Source: an uncultured Sutterella sp. (lineage in GTDB: Bacteria > Pseudomonadota > Gammaproteobacteria > Burkholderiales > Burkholderiaceae_F). Taken from it: a DNA stretch of 10,814 bases. Positions 1 to 5,990 of this stretch are shown one piece after another. The first letter of the stretch is position 1. Every line of letters begins with the position of its first letter. Position numbers and translations under genes: made by a program. Location: assembly GCA_905212345.1 (NCBI GenBank), contig CAJMEC010000054.1:1-10814 (forward strand), in the 5' to 3' direction. The notes beneath the pieces were generated by a model. The model saw only the letters and a program-made list of their open reading frames with translations, was not told where the DNA came from and searched no databases.

Positions 1-540
1 CGTGGTCTTTTTTCTAATGAAGCCGGTATGGGATCAACGCCGCACGCTCATGCCATCGCCAAAGTAGAGCATCCGGCCGAGCAAGGACTGGTGGCTATCT
101 TCGGAGTTTTTGCGACAGTTCTGATTGTTACCTTTACGGGCATTGTCATTTTGGTGACAGGCGTGTTGGATTATCAAAGCACCGGTATTGAGTTGACTCA
201 GAGAGCCTACGATGTAGGTTTGGGCGATTATGGCAGAGCGTTTGTAGCTATCTGTTTATTCTTTTTTGCTTACTCAACTATTATTGGGTGGTACTTTTTC
301 GGTTCACAGAATGTTCGATTCCTATTTGGACCTACGGGCATGTTGCCCTATCGATTGATTGTGTGTTTATTTATTGCATTCGGAGGCGTTTTAAAGGTTG
401 ATCTGGTTTGGGCATTGGCCGATCTTTTTAACGGTTTGATGGTCATTCCCAACTTAATTGCTCTGTTATGCTTGCACAAAGTTGTTGTTCGTTGTTTGGA
501 TGACTTCGAACAAAAATTACGGCGAAAGACGAGTGAATAA
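1..540 (+). CDS. Sodium:alanine/glycine symporter family (AGCS) protein, C-terminal part
   Basis: The reading frame is open from base 1, so the gene begins upstream of the window; 179 residues remain of a family normally about 450-550 long. The visible part opens with RGLFSNEAGMGSTPHAHA, a hallmark of the AGCS (AlsT/YaaJ/DagA) family of inner-membrane Na+- or H+-coupled alanine/glycine symporters. EHPAEQGLVAIFGVF follows, then hydrophobic segments at about residues 36-58, 80-100, 115-135 and 143-160, and a basic cytoplasmic tail. NGLMVIPNLIALL near the end is also typical. The family position usually read as FIDT or FFDT is FAT here, so the usual Asp is missing, and substrate or ion coupling may differ. 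The exact substrate cannot be told. The gene converges on purB across a shared hairpin. Family assignment is firm. Confidence 0.93.
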   Translation, partial: RGLFSNEAGMGSTPHAHAIAKVEHPAEQGLVAIFGVFATVLIVTFTGIVILVTGVLDYQSTGIELTQRAYDVGLGDYGRAFVAICLFFFAYSTIIGWYFFGSQNVRFLFGPTGMLPYRLIVCLFIAFGGVLKVDLVWALADLFNGLMVIPNLIALLCLHKVVVRCLDDFEQKLRRKTSE

Positions 541-550
541 AAATAAAAAA

Positions 551-584
551 GGCCCAAACGAATCAAATTGAAAACGTTTGGGCC
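551..584 (-). terminator. Intrinsic terminator of purB, shared with the convergent symporter gene
   Basis: A perfect 10-bp inverted repeat, GGCCCAAACG (551-560) and CGTTTGGGCC (575-584), encloses a 14-nt loop. Read on the minus strand, the stem is followed at once by TTTTTTATTT (550 down to 541), a good U-tract, so it should end purB transcription 25 nt past its stop. Read on the plus strand, the stem is followed by TATAAGCATT, which is poor in T, so it would stop the symporter transcript less well, though no other candidate lies between the genes. Confidence 0.88.
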
Positions 585-608
585 TATAAGCATTAAGTCA
601 TGCGTGTC

Positions 609-1973
609 TTAAGCTCGCTTGGCTAGTTCGACGGCTTTACCAATGTATGTGGCAGGTGTCAGCTGCATCAAGCGTTCCTTGGCTTCTGCCGGAATATCCA
701 GTTGAGAAACAAATTCATGGATGGTTTCCGGAGTAATACCCTTGCCTCGGGTAAGAGCTTTTAATTGTTCATAGGGATGCGGCACACCGTAGCGGCGCAT
801 CACGGTTTGGATGGCCTCCGCGAGCACTTCCCAAGCATGGTCTAAGTCTTCTGCCAGGCGATGCTCATTGAGTTGCAGTTTGCCCAAGCCACGGGTCAAG
901 GCGTTGTAGCCCACAAAGCAGTAACCGAAAGCAACCCCTAAATTGCGAAGAACGGTGGAATCCGTTAAGTCGCGCTGCCAACGGGAAATGGGCAATTTTT
1001 GTGCAAGGTGTGTCAAAAGGGCATTGGCAATCCCTAGGTTGCCTTCAGAGTTTTCGAAATCAATGGGATTGACCTTATGAGGCATTGTTGAAGAGCCGAC
1101 TTCACCTTCTTTGAGTTTTTGCTTGTAAAAGCCCAAGGAGATGTAACCCCAGATGTCTCGATCTAAATCGAGCAAAATCGTGTTGGCACGAACGATTGCA
1201 TCAAAAAGTTGAGCCATGTAGTCATGGGGCTCAATTTGGATGGTATGTGTATTAAAAGTTAAACCCAGGCGTTCTTCAACAACCTTCTTAGCAAACGCTT
1301 CCCAATCTTTTTCCGGATAAGCGATGGTATGGGCGTTGTAATTACCGACAGCACCGTTCATTTTTGCAAGAATAGTCACTGCTTCAATGGATTCAATGGC
1401 ACGTTTTAAGCGCATGGCCACGTTGGCCCATTCTTTGCCAACGGTGGTCGGCGAAGCTGTTTGACCATGGGTGCGGGAAAGCATGGGAACTTCTGCCCAA
1501 CGGTGTGCATTTTCAGCCAACGTCTGATGAATTGAACGCAAGAAAGTCACTAATTCCTTACGGCCTTCGGTAAGCATCAGAGCGTGAGACGTATTGTTAA
1601 TGTCTTCGCTGGTGCAACCAAAGTGAACAAATTCACTGGCTCGGGCCAATTCTTCATCGTGGGAAACTTGTTCCTTAATCCAGTACTCAACCGCTTTCAC
1701 ATCGTGGTTGGTGGTTTTTTCAATATCCTTAATTTCTTGGCAGGACTGAACGGTGAAATTTTCCACGAGTCCGCGCAGGTAGGCCTTACCATGGTCAGAC
1801 AGGTGATTGAGTTCAGGCAGGCCGGCTTCAGACAGCGCAATCAGCCATTCCACTTCAACGCGGACACGGGCTCGCATAAAAGCGGATTCAGAGAAAATAT
1901 CCCTTAACGATTCTGTTTGGCGCGCATAGCGGCCATCGAGCGGGGAAAGAGCAGTCAAAGCGGAGAGTTCCAT
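609..1973 (-). CDS. purB: Adenylosuccinate lyase
   Basis: PurB is a cytoplasmic homotetramer that catalyses two fumarate-releasing steps: SAICAR to AICAR in IMP synthesis, and adenylosuccinate to AMP. The 454-residue product, close to the 456 of the E. coli enzyme, carries the fumarase/aspartase-superfamily signature SSTMPHKVNP at residues 294-303, including the mobile-loop catalytic serine. TTNHDVKAVEY is at 87-97, TSEDINN at 121-127, and RTHGQTASPTT at 167-177 with the likely general-acid histidine H169. I place the start at 1973 (MELSALTALSPLDGRYA), where family homology begins and AGGA lies about 9 nt upstream. An upstream in-frame ATG at 2048 would add 25 unrelated residues and lie upstream of the predicted promoter. 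The gene is monocistronic here and is not adjacent to purCEK. Confidence 0.97.
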   Translation of the reverse strand: MELSALTALSPLDGRYARQTESLRDIFSESAFMRARVRVEVEWLIALSEAGLPELNHLSDHGKAYLRGLVENFTVQSCQEIKDIEKTTNHDVKAVEYWIKEQVSHDEELARASEFVHFGCTSEDINNTSHALMLTEGRKELVTFLRSIHQTLAENAHRWAEVPMLSRTHGQTASPTTVGKEWANVAMRLKRAIESIEAVTILAKMNGAVGNYNAHTIAYPEKDWEAFAKKVVEERLGLTFNTHTIQIEPHDYMAQLFDAIVRANTILLDLDRDIWGYISLGFYKQKLKEGEVGSSTMPHKVNPIDFENSEGNLGIANALLTHLAQKLPISRWQRDLTDSTVLRNLGVAFGYCFVGYNALTRGLGKLQLNEHRLAEDLDHAWEVLAEAIQTVMRRYGVPHPYEQLKALTRGKGITPETIHEFVSQLDIPAEAKERLMQLTPATYIGKAVELAKRA

Positions 1974-2013
1974 TTGTAACGTCCTGAAAAAATGTAAAAA
2001 ACACAACGGCATC

Positions 2014-2041
2014 ATTGTATCAAATGCGCGACAGGGGTTAA
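2014..2041 (-). promoter_or_regulatory. Putative sigma70 promoter of purB
   Basis: On the minus strand TTAACC (2041-2036) and TACAAT (2019-2014) are separated by 16 bp, matching 4 of 6 and 5 of 6 consensus bases. Transcription would start near 2007, giving a leader of about 34 nt that contains the AGGA Shine-Dalgarno sequence of purB. No PurR-type palindrome was seen. This is assigned by eye only. Confidence 0.42.
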
Positions 2042-2075
2042 TGCGCAACGAGAATTGTTCATAGACTCACCCTTT

Positions 2076-2103
2076 TTGGCCTAAAGATTACAAAATGAAT
2101 AAT
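2076..2103 (+). promoter_or_regulatory. Weak candidate promoter for the exported Spy-like gene
   Basis: TTGGCC (2076-2081) and AATAAT (2098-2103) lie 16 bp apart on the plus strand. The -10 lacks the important first T, so the match is modest. If it is used, the transcript would start near 2110, and its 136-nt leader would contain the terminator-like hairpin at 2189-2228. No CpxR-type GTAAA repeat was found. Confidence 0.2.
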
Positions 2104-2188
2104 GTACATAACAAAATCACACAGTTACCAAAGGATTGTTGCGAGAGACTCACGTACACTGCAATTGCAAGCAAAGCTAAAGTCTTAC

Positions 2189-2228
2189 ATCCCCCGGCAA
2201 AGCGAAGATTAGGCGGGGGATCTTTTTC
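2189..2228 (+). terminator. Terminator-like hairpin in the leader of the Spy-like gene
   Basis: ATCCCCCG (2189-2196) pairs perfectly with CGGGGGAT (2214-2221) around a 17-nt loop, and CTTTTTC follows directly, giving the full shape of a Rho-independent terminator on the plus strand. No coding gene precedes it on this strand, since purB runs the other way, and the Shine-Dalgarno sequence of the next gene starts 5 nt later. It could end a short untranslated RNA, act as an attenuator of the downstream gene, or block stray transcription. The sequence alone does not decide. Confidence 0.65.
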
Positions 2229-2245
2229 AGATAGGGGAGAGCAAT

Positions 2246-2839
2246 ATGACAAGAAAACCACTCATCATCGCTGCCGTTTTATCAGCAGGCTTAATCCCAT
2301 TGAGTAGTTTTGCCTGGCACGGCGCTCCGTGTTGGGATGGGCAACCTGGTCCGGGATGGCATCATCGTTATGACGGTCCCCATTGCGGCTACTGGGGAGA
2401 TGCTCCTAGAAAAGGTCCGCATCACAGAGCACCGGCACGTTTACTTGAGCAAAGAGGCGTTCATACTTTTGGCATGGATCGTGAGGAAGCTCTCGATTTT
2501 ATGAATGAAGTGGGAGCTGTTTTGGGGGTGTCGGCGGCAGAACAAAAAGCTTGGCAGCAGATGCAAAAAGCTTATGGCGATTTGGCGCAGGTTCGTCTTA
2601 ACCACCGTGCCGCTATTGAGCCCGGTATGACTCAGCAGGGCAGATTGGAAGCTCGAAGCGCCTTCATGAGTGAACATGCAAAAGCTTTTGATGCATATGT
2701 GAAAGCCAGAGCTGAATTGCAAAAAGTGATGGGAGAGGAAAAGATGGTCGAATTTGATCACATTGTTAACACAGGAAGCCTTTTGGAGCCGCCAGCTCCT
2801 GCAAAAGCTCCTCGCCCAGCCAAGCCTTCACGTTCGTAA
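2246..2839 (+). CDS. Small exported His/Cys-bearing protein, Spy/CpxP (LTXXQ)-like
   Basis: The 197-residue product starts with a classic signal peptide: basic MTRK, a hydrophobic core, and a probable cut after SSFA, giving a mature protein that begins WHGAPC. The mature N-terminus (24-62) is rich in Gly, Pro, Trp and His, with H25, C29, H39, H40, H46, C47, H59 and H60, which could bind metal or form a disulfide. The rest (about 76-175) is charged and apparently helical, ending in VMGEEKMVEFDHIV, which resembles the end of Spy/CpxP-family periplasmic chaperones and metal-resistance sensors (LTPEQ...F). A strict LTXXQ motif is absent. A Pro/Ala/Lys-rich tail (181-197) closes it. GGGGAG lies 6 nt before the ATG. 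It stands alone between two terminator-like hairpins, with no CpxAR-like partner visible. The family call is tentative; export is well supported. Confidence 0.68.
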   Translation: MTRKPLIIAAVLSAGLIPLSSFAWHGAPCWDGQPGPGWHHRYDGPHCGYWGDAPRKGPHHRAPARLLEQRGVHTFGMDREEALDFMNEVGAVLGVSAAEQKAWQQMQKAYGDLAQVRLNHRAAIEPGMTQQGRLEARSAFMSEHAKAFDAYVKARAELQKVMGEEKMVEFDHIVNTGSLLEPPAPAKAPRPAKPSRS

Positions 2840-2849
2840 TGGTTTAACT

Positions 2850-2876
2850 CACCCGGGGTCCCCCGGGTGTTTTTTT
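2850..2876 (+). terminator. Strong intrinsic terminator of the Spy-like gene
   Basis: An 8-bp GC-rich stem (CACCCGGG at 2850-2857 with CCCGGGTG at 2862-2869) closes a 4-nt loop and is followed by seven T residues (2870-2876), 10 nt after the stop codon. A second inverted pair, GTTTAAC (2842-2848) and GTTAAAC (2880-2886), flanks the hairpin and T-tract. Confidence 0.93.
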
Positions 2877-2931
2877 CTGGTTAAACTAGTTTCAAAGAAA
2901 TCAAATTGTTGTATTAAGATAGCATCAGACT

Positions 2932-2960
2932 TTGAAGTAATTACTTTTTTTTGGTATTTT
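2932..2960 (+). promoter_or_regulatory. Possible promoter of the DUF72-kynB-thioesterase unit
   Basis: The 223 bp between the terminator and the DUF72 gene are AT-rich and carry no gene I can support. The best promoter candidate is TTGAAG (2932-2937), a 17-bp spacer and TATTTT (2955-2960) preceded by TGG (extended -10), which would give a leader of roughly 130 nt. A second -10-like TATACT is at 3018-3023 but lacks a convincing -35. Both are weak visual matches. Confidence 0.28.
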
Positions 2961-3099
2961 TTTCCCTTCTGAGCAAAATTACTCATTTGCGAGCGCATAG
3001 CCTGATTCAAACGGTCGTATACTCAGGGTAAAGCACTCATCTGATTGAGAATTTCGTTTTTGTTTTTATTTTTGTTGATATACAGATTGGGCTAGTGAT

Positions 3100-4176
3100 A
3101 TGTTTGATCAATTTACGACAGATCCCTACAGTTTTGATGAAGTTACCTCTTCACCGATTACACCGGTTACGCCTTCTCAAGACGTTTTGCGTTTAGGACG
3201 TTTGTTGCCTCGCTCTATTTATCTGGGTTGCGCCAGTTGGAATTTTCCGGGTTGGAAAGGAATTGTTTGGGGCGAAACAAGTGGAGTGGAAGATTTAACC
3301 AAACGAGGTTTGACCGCTTACTGTAAGCATCCGGTGTTAAGAGCGGTTGGCATTGATTGGTCGTTTTTCGGAACACTCAATGAAATGTCTTACGCGGCAA
3401 TGGCCAATCAGGTGGATGAGAATTTTCGTTTTTTGATCAAAGCTCCTCAAAGCGTAACCGATGCCGTCAAGCGTGACCCCAAAGGACGTTTCCGTTCTCT
3501 CAATCAAGATTTCCTTGATTTGCACGCCGCTATGCACGAGTTTGTGTACCCTGTCATCAATGGATTAGGGGAAAATGCAGGACCTTTGGTTTTCCAACTG
3601 TCCCCCATTCCCAGACCTTTGTTGCCCACCCAGGCAGAGTGCTACAGCTATATTGATCGAATTGCCCAGTTCTTTGCGGATCTACCGAAAGAAGTCGAAG
3701 GCGAACGCCCCATTTACGCCGTTGAAGTCCGGACACTTTCCATTTATACCAAGCGCCTTTTGAACGCCTTGCGTCCAAGCGGCGTGCGTTTGGTTGTTGG
3801 TGTGCATCCTTCAATGCCGGATGTCATTCGCCAAACAGCTGCCCTGCGTTACTACGAAGATCCTGATGCTCAAGGCGAAGATTGGAAAATGAAAGGACCG
3901 CTTGTTGTTCGTTGGTCCTTGAATCCGATTCAGCGTCACGGTGTGGCAAAAATGACATACGCCCCCTTCAATAAGATTGTGCACCCTGATCCCGCTACGC
4001 GTTCTGGAATTGTTCATTTGTTGGATATCGCACAAAAGTCTAATCAGAAGAGTTTCGTGATTACCAACAACAAGGCTGAAGGCTGCGCGCCGTTAACGAT
4101 GATTGAAATTGCTCGAGATGTGGTCAATAAACTTTCAAGCGAAAAAGACGCTCAGTTAGATCCCAGAACCCTGTGA
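3100..4176 (+). CDS. DUF72 (YecE-like) family protein
   Basis: This 358-residue cytoplasmic protein belongs to the DUF72/YecE family, which adopts a TIM-barrel-like fold and has no established biochemical function. Family landmarks are visible in order: YLGCASWNFPGWKG at 41-54 (N-terminal strand and loop), RAVGIDWSFFGTL at 81-93, FRFLIKAPQSVTD at 109-121, LVFQLSP at 163-169, YAVEVRT at 206-212, VVRWSL at 269-274 and FVITNNKAEGCAPLT at 319-333. The usual FNNH near the last motif reads ITNNKAEG here, and about 38 residues precede the fold. The start ATG has a poor Shine-Dalgarno sequence, but no better in-frame start precedes the conserved fold. It is the first gene of a plus-strand unit, and its TGA overlaps the GTG of the next gene. 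The family is clear; the role is unknown. Confidence 0.9.
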   Translation: MFDQFTTDPYSFDEVTSSPITPVTPSQDVLRLGRLLPRSIYLGCASWNFPGWKGIVWGETSGVEDLTKRGLTAYCKHPVLRAVGIDWSFFGTLNEMSYAAMANQVDENFRFLIKAPQSVTDAVKRDPKGRFRSLNQDFLDLHAAMHEFVYPVINGLGENAGPLVFQLSPIPRPLLPTQAECYSYIDRIAQFFADLPKEVEGERPIYAVEVRTLSIYTKRLLNALRPSGVRLVVGVHPSMPDVIRQTAALRYYEDPDAQGEDWKMKGPLVVRWSLNPIQRHGVAKMTYAPFNKIVHPDPATRSGIVHLLDIAQKSNQKSFVITNNKAEGCAPLTMIEIARDVVNKLSSEKDAQLDPRTL

Positions 4177-4775
4177 AGATCATCGATATCACTCCATTAT
4201 TGACGACAGCATCGCCCGTTTATCCGGGCGATGCCCCTTTGTCACTTGAATTTTCACTATCCGAAAAACTTTGTGTCGGCACCTTTACAATGAGTGCTCA
4301 TTTGGGTGCTCATGTGGATGCTCCAAAGCATTTGAATCGGGTTGGAGATGTTTCAACGATTCCTCCTGATACGCTCATTGGACCGTGCCAAGTTATTGAA
4401 ATCACAACTTCGGGTGAAATCACTGCCGATCAACTTACTGATATTCACAGGAGCCGTGTTTTGATAAAAACAGGATTTAGAATGCCTGCGCAGTGGTCGA
4501 ATTCATTTGCTTTTTTAAGCGCAGAGGCAATTACCCGTTTGTTGGATCAGGGGGTAAGGGTTATTGGTATTGATACACCCAGTATTGATTGCGCTGGCGA
4601 TGAGAAACTAGCATCCCATGTTTTAGCTATTGACGGCGGAGCCATCATCTTGGAGAATCTGGAGCTGTCGGCAGTTCGAGCCGGAGACTATGAGTTGATC
4701 GCTTTGCCTTTGAAAATTAAAGGATTGGAAGCCAGCCCTGTTCGAGCTGTGTTGGTCGAAAAAGAGGAGAGTTGA
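4173..4775 (+). CDS. kynB: Cyclase-family metal hydrolase, kynurenine formamidase-like
   Basis: The 200-residue product belongs to the cyclase/arylformamidase family (PF04199 type). KynB hydrolyses N-formylkynurenine to kynurenine and formate in tryptophan breakdown. PVYPGD at 15-20 and HLGAHVDAPKH at 43-53 give the metal-binding H43, H47 and D49 and the catalytic H53. VRVIGIDTPSID at 128-139, H149 and E161 (spaced as in KynB metal sites) and AGDYELIALPLK at 170-181 with ASPVRAVL near the end are close to bacterial KynB. The GTG start overlaps the upstream TGA (GTGA, 4173-4176) with no clear Shine-Dalgarno sequence, so translation is probably coupled to the DUF72 gene. No kynA or kynU is in view, so the true substrate could differ. 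The fold and chemistry are confident; the symbol is moderate. Confidence 0.82.
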   Translation: MKIIDITPLLTTASPVYPGDAPLSLEFSLSEKLCVGTFTMSAHLGAHVDAPKHLNRVGDVSTIPPDTLIGPCQVIEITTSGEITADQLTDIHRSRVLIKTGFRMPAQWSNSFAFLSAEAITRLLDQGVRVIGIDTPSIDCAGDEKLASHVLAIDGGAIILENLELSAVRAGDYELIALPLKIKGLEASPVRAVLVEKEES

Positions 4776-4776
4776 A

Positions 4777-5193
4777 ATGGGGAAAGTTTTTAAGAAAAGC
4801 TGCATGATCCGCTTTGCCCATTGTGATCCGGCAGGGATTGTGTTCCATCCGAACTTTTTTGTATTGTTTAACGGCTTGACAGAAGATTGGTTTCGCGAAG
4901 GGATGCAATTGCCCTGGGAAAATATGTCAACGAAAAATGTTCTAATTCCGGTCGTTTCGGTGCAATCGGACTTTTTTAAACCGTTTCATATCGGTGATAT
5001 TGGTGAACTTCGTTTGTGGGTTAGCCACATCGGCAACAGTTCTTTTACTGTAGAAATTGAGTTTTATAAAGGTGATGCTCTACACGTGAAGTGCCGTGAA
5101 GTGATGGTGTGTATTGATTCCGAAAATCGAAAATCTACGCCGATTCCTCCCACACTTCGAGAAAAGATGCAGGAATTTTTAATAGAAAATTAA
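4777..5193 (+). CDS. Hotdog-fold acyl-CoA thioesterase, 4-hydroxybenzoyl-CoA thioesterase family
   Basis: At 138 residues this is a full-length single hotdog domain. The N-terminal motif FAHCDPAGIVFHPNFF (13-28) holds D17, matching in position and context the catalytic Asp17 of the Pseudomonas 4-hydroxybenzoyl-CoA thioesterase; YbgC-type enzymes of the Tol-Pal region share this motif. The protein is predicted cytoplasmic and would cleave a small acyl- or aryl-CoA to the free acid and CoA. It begins 1 nt after the stop of the kynB-like gene, and its Shine-Dalgarno sequence (GAGGAG, 4764-4769) lies inside that gene. The closer likeness to the aromatic branch (CDPAGIV followed by PN) and the KynB-like neighbour hint at an aromatic substrate, which is inference. 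Its TAA overlaps the murI stop on the other strand. Confidence 0.88.
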   Translation: MGKVFKKSCMIRFAHCDPAGIVFHPNFFVLFNGLTEDWFREGMQLPWENMSTKNVLIPVVSVQSDFFKPFHIGDIGELRLWVSHIGNSSFTVEIEFYKGDALHVKCREVMVCIDSENRKSTPIPPTLREKMQEFLIEN

Positions 5194-5990
5194 TTGATTC
5201 CTAACTCTTCAAAAGGCGTGGGTTGTCCCCAAAGTCGGCAAGCCACGCTTTTTCTTTGGTGGGTGAGTTTGCTGACATAAAAGCGTTCATTACCAATTCC
5301 CTCAGAGTTTAGCCGTCCGATTTTTCGCAAACACTCTTTTAAATGTAGCGAGACGGCTAGGCTCGGTTCATAAATTTGAACACCAGGACCAACAATTTTT
5401 TTAATGCTTGGCAGTAAAAATGGGTAATGAGTACAGCCTAAAACCAAAGAGTCAATATGTTCATTAAGCATTGGCTCAAGGTAGCGTCGCAAAAGGCTGA
5501 TGGTATTTTCAGAGTCAAATTCTCCGGCCTCGACACAATCCATCAGACCGGGGCAGCCGCACGAAAAAATGCTCGCATTTTGACCGAAACGTTTAACGAG
5601 ACTTTTATAGCGAGTCGACTGGGCAGTTCTTGTTGTGGAAATCATCCCGATGCGTTTGTTCTGAGAGGATAGGACTGCCGGCTTAATGGCGGGTTCCACT
5701 CCGATAATCACAGATTCCGGGCGTTCTTTTCTAAGCGTGTCGATGGCCTCCGCTGTGGCGGTATTGCAAGCGATTACCAACGCCTTGACATGCTTTTGGT
5801 CAAATAAAAAATCAGCAATTTTTTGAGCTCGCTCTACGATGAAGTCGTGAGAGCGGTCACCATAGGGAGCGAAGCCGCAATCGGCTACATAGATAAAATT
5901 TTCATGTGGTAACGTTTGTCGAGCTGTTCTTAAAATGGACAAACCACCCCAGCCAGAATCAAAAAAACCGACGGCATATTCTTCTGTCAT
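5190..5990 (-). CDS. murI: Glutamate racemase
   Basis: MurI interconverts L- and D-glutamate in the cytoplasm by a cofactor-free two-cysteine mechanism, supplying D-Glu for peptidoglycan. The 266-residue protein has FDSGWGGLS (10-18, with D11), APYGDRS (41-47), ACNTATA (74-80) with catalytic C75, and LGCTHYPFL (184-192) with catalytic C186 and H188, all in the family order. Length is normal. It is the last gene of the minus-strand run. Its ATG overlaps the TGA of the transporter gene (ATGA, 5987-5990), and a good GGAGG (6005-6001) lies 10 nt upstream within that gene, partly inside a small hairpin. Its stop overlaps the stop of the convergent thioesterase gene in the 4-base palindrome TTAA. 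An intact murI fits a housekeeping locus. Confidence 0.96.
   Translation of the reverse strand: MTEEYAVGFFDSGWGGLSILRTARQTLPHENFIYVADCGFAPYGDRSHDFIVERAQKIADFLFDQKHVKALVIACNTATAEAIDTLRKERPESVIIGVEPAIKPAVLSSQNKRIGMISTTRTAQSTRYKSLVKRFGQNASIFSCGCPGLMDCVEAGEFDSENTISLLRRYLEPMLNEHIDSLVLGCTHYPFLLPSIKKIVGPGVQIYEPSLAVSLHLKECLRKIGRLNSEGIGNERFYVSKLTHQRKSVACRLWGQPTPFEELGIN
5211..5253 (+). terminator. Intrinsic terminator of the plus-strand trio, embedded in murI
   Basis: AAAAGGCGTGG (5211-5221) pairs with CCACGCTTTTT (5243-5253) through an 11-bp stem with one G-U pair and a 21-nt loop. On the plus strand the stem ends in a T-run, 18 nt after the thioesterase stop. On the minus strand the same hairpin is followed by TTTTGAAG, so it could act weakly in both directions. 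It lies wholly inside the last 64 bases of murI. Confidence 0.68.

Noticed and set aside
348..593. 81-codon minus-strand reading frame across the symporter end
   Set aside because: It starts beyond the purB terminator hairpin, translates the stem itself and is antisense to a clear gene.
1974..2048. Longer purB start giving 25 more residues
   Set aside because: The extra residues are unlike PurB N-termini, and the ATG lies upstream of the predicted -10; the MELSALTALSPLDGRY start fits the family and has an AGGA.
2155..2160. TACACT as a -10 element for a small RNA
   Set aside because: The nearest -35-like TTGTTG (2136-2141) is only 13 bp away, too close for sigma70.
2095..2307. 70-codon plus-strand reading frame before and overlapping the Spy-like gene
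   Set aside because: It runs through the terminator-like hairpin and the Shine-Dalgarno sequence of the real gene, overlaps that gene in another frame, has no good ribosome site and no recognisable motif.
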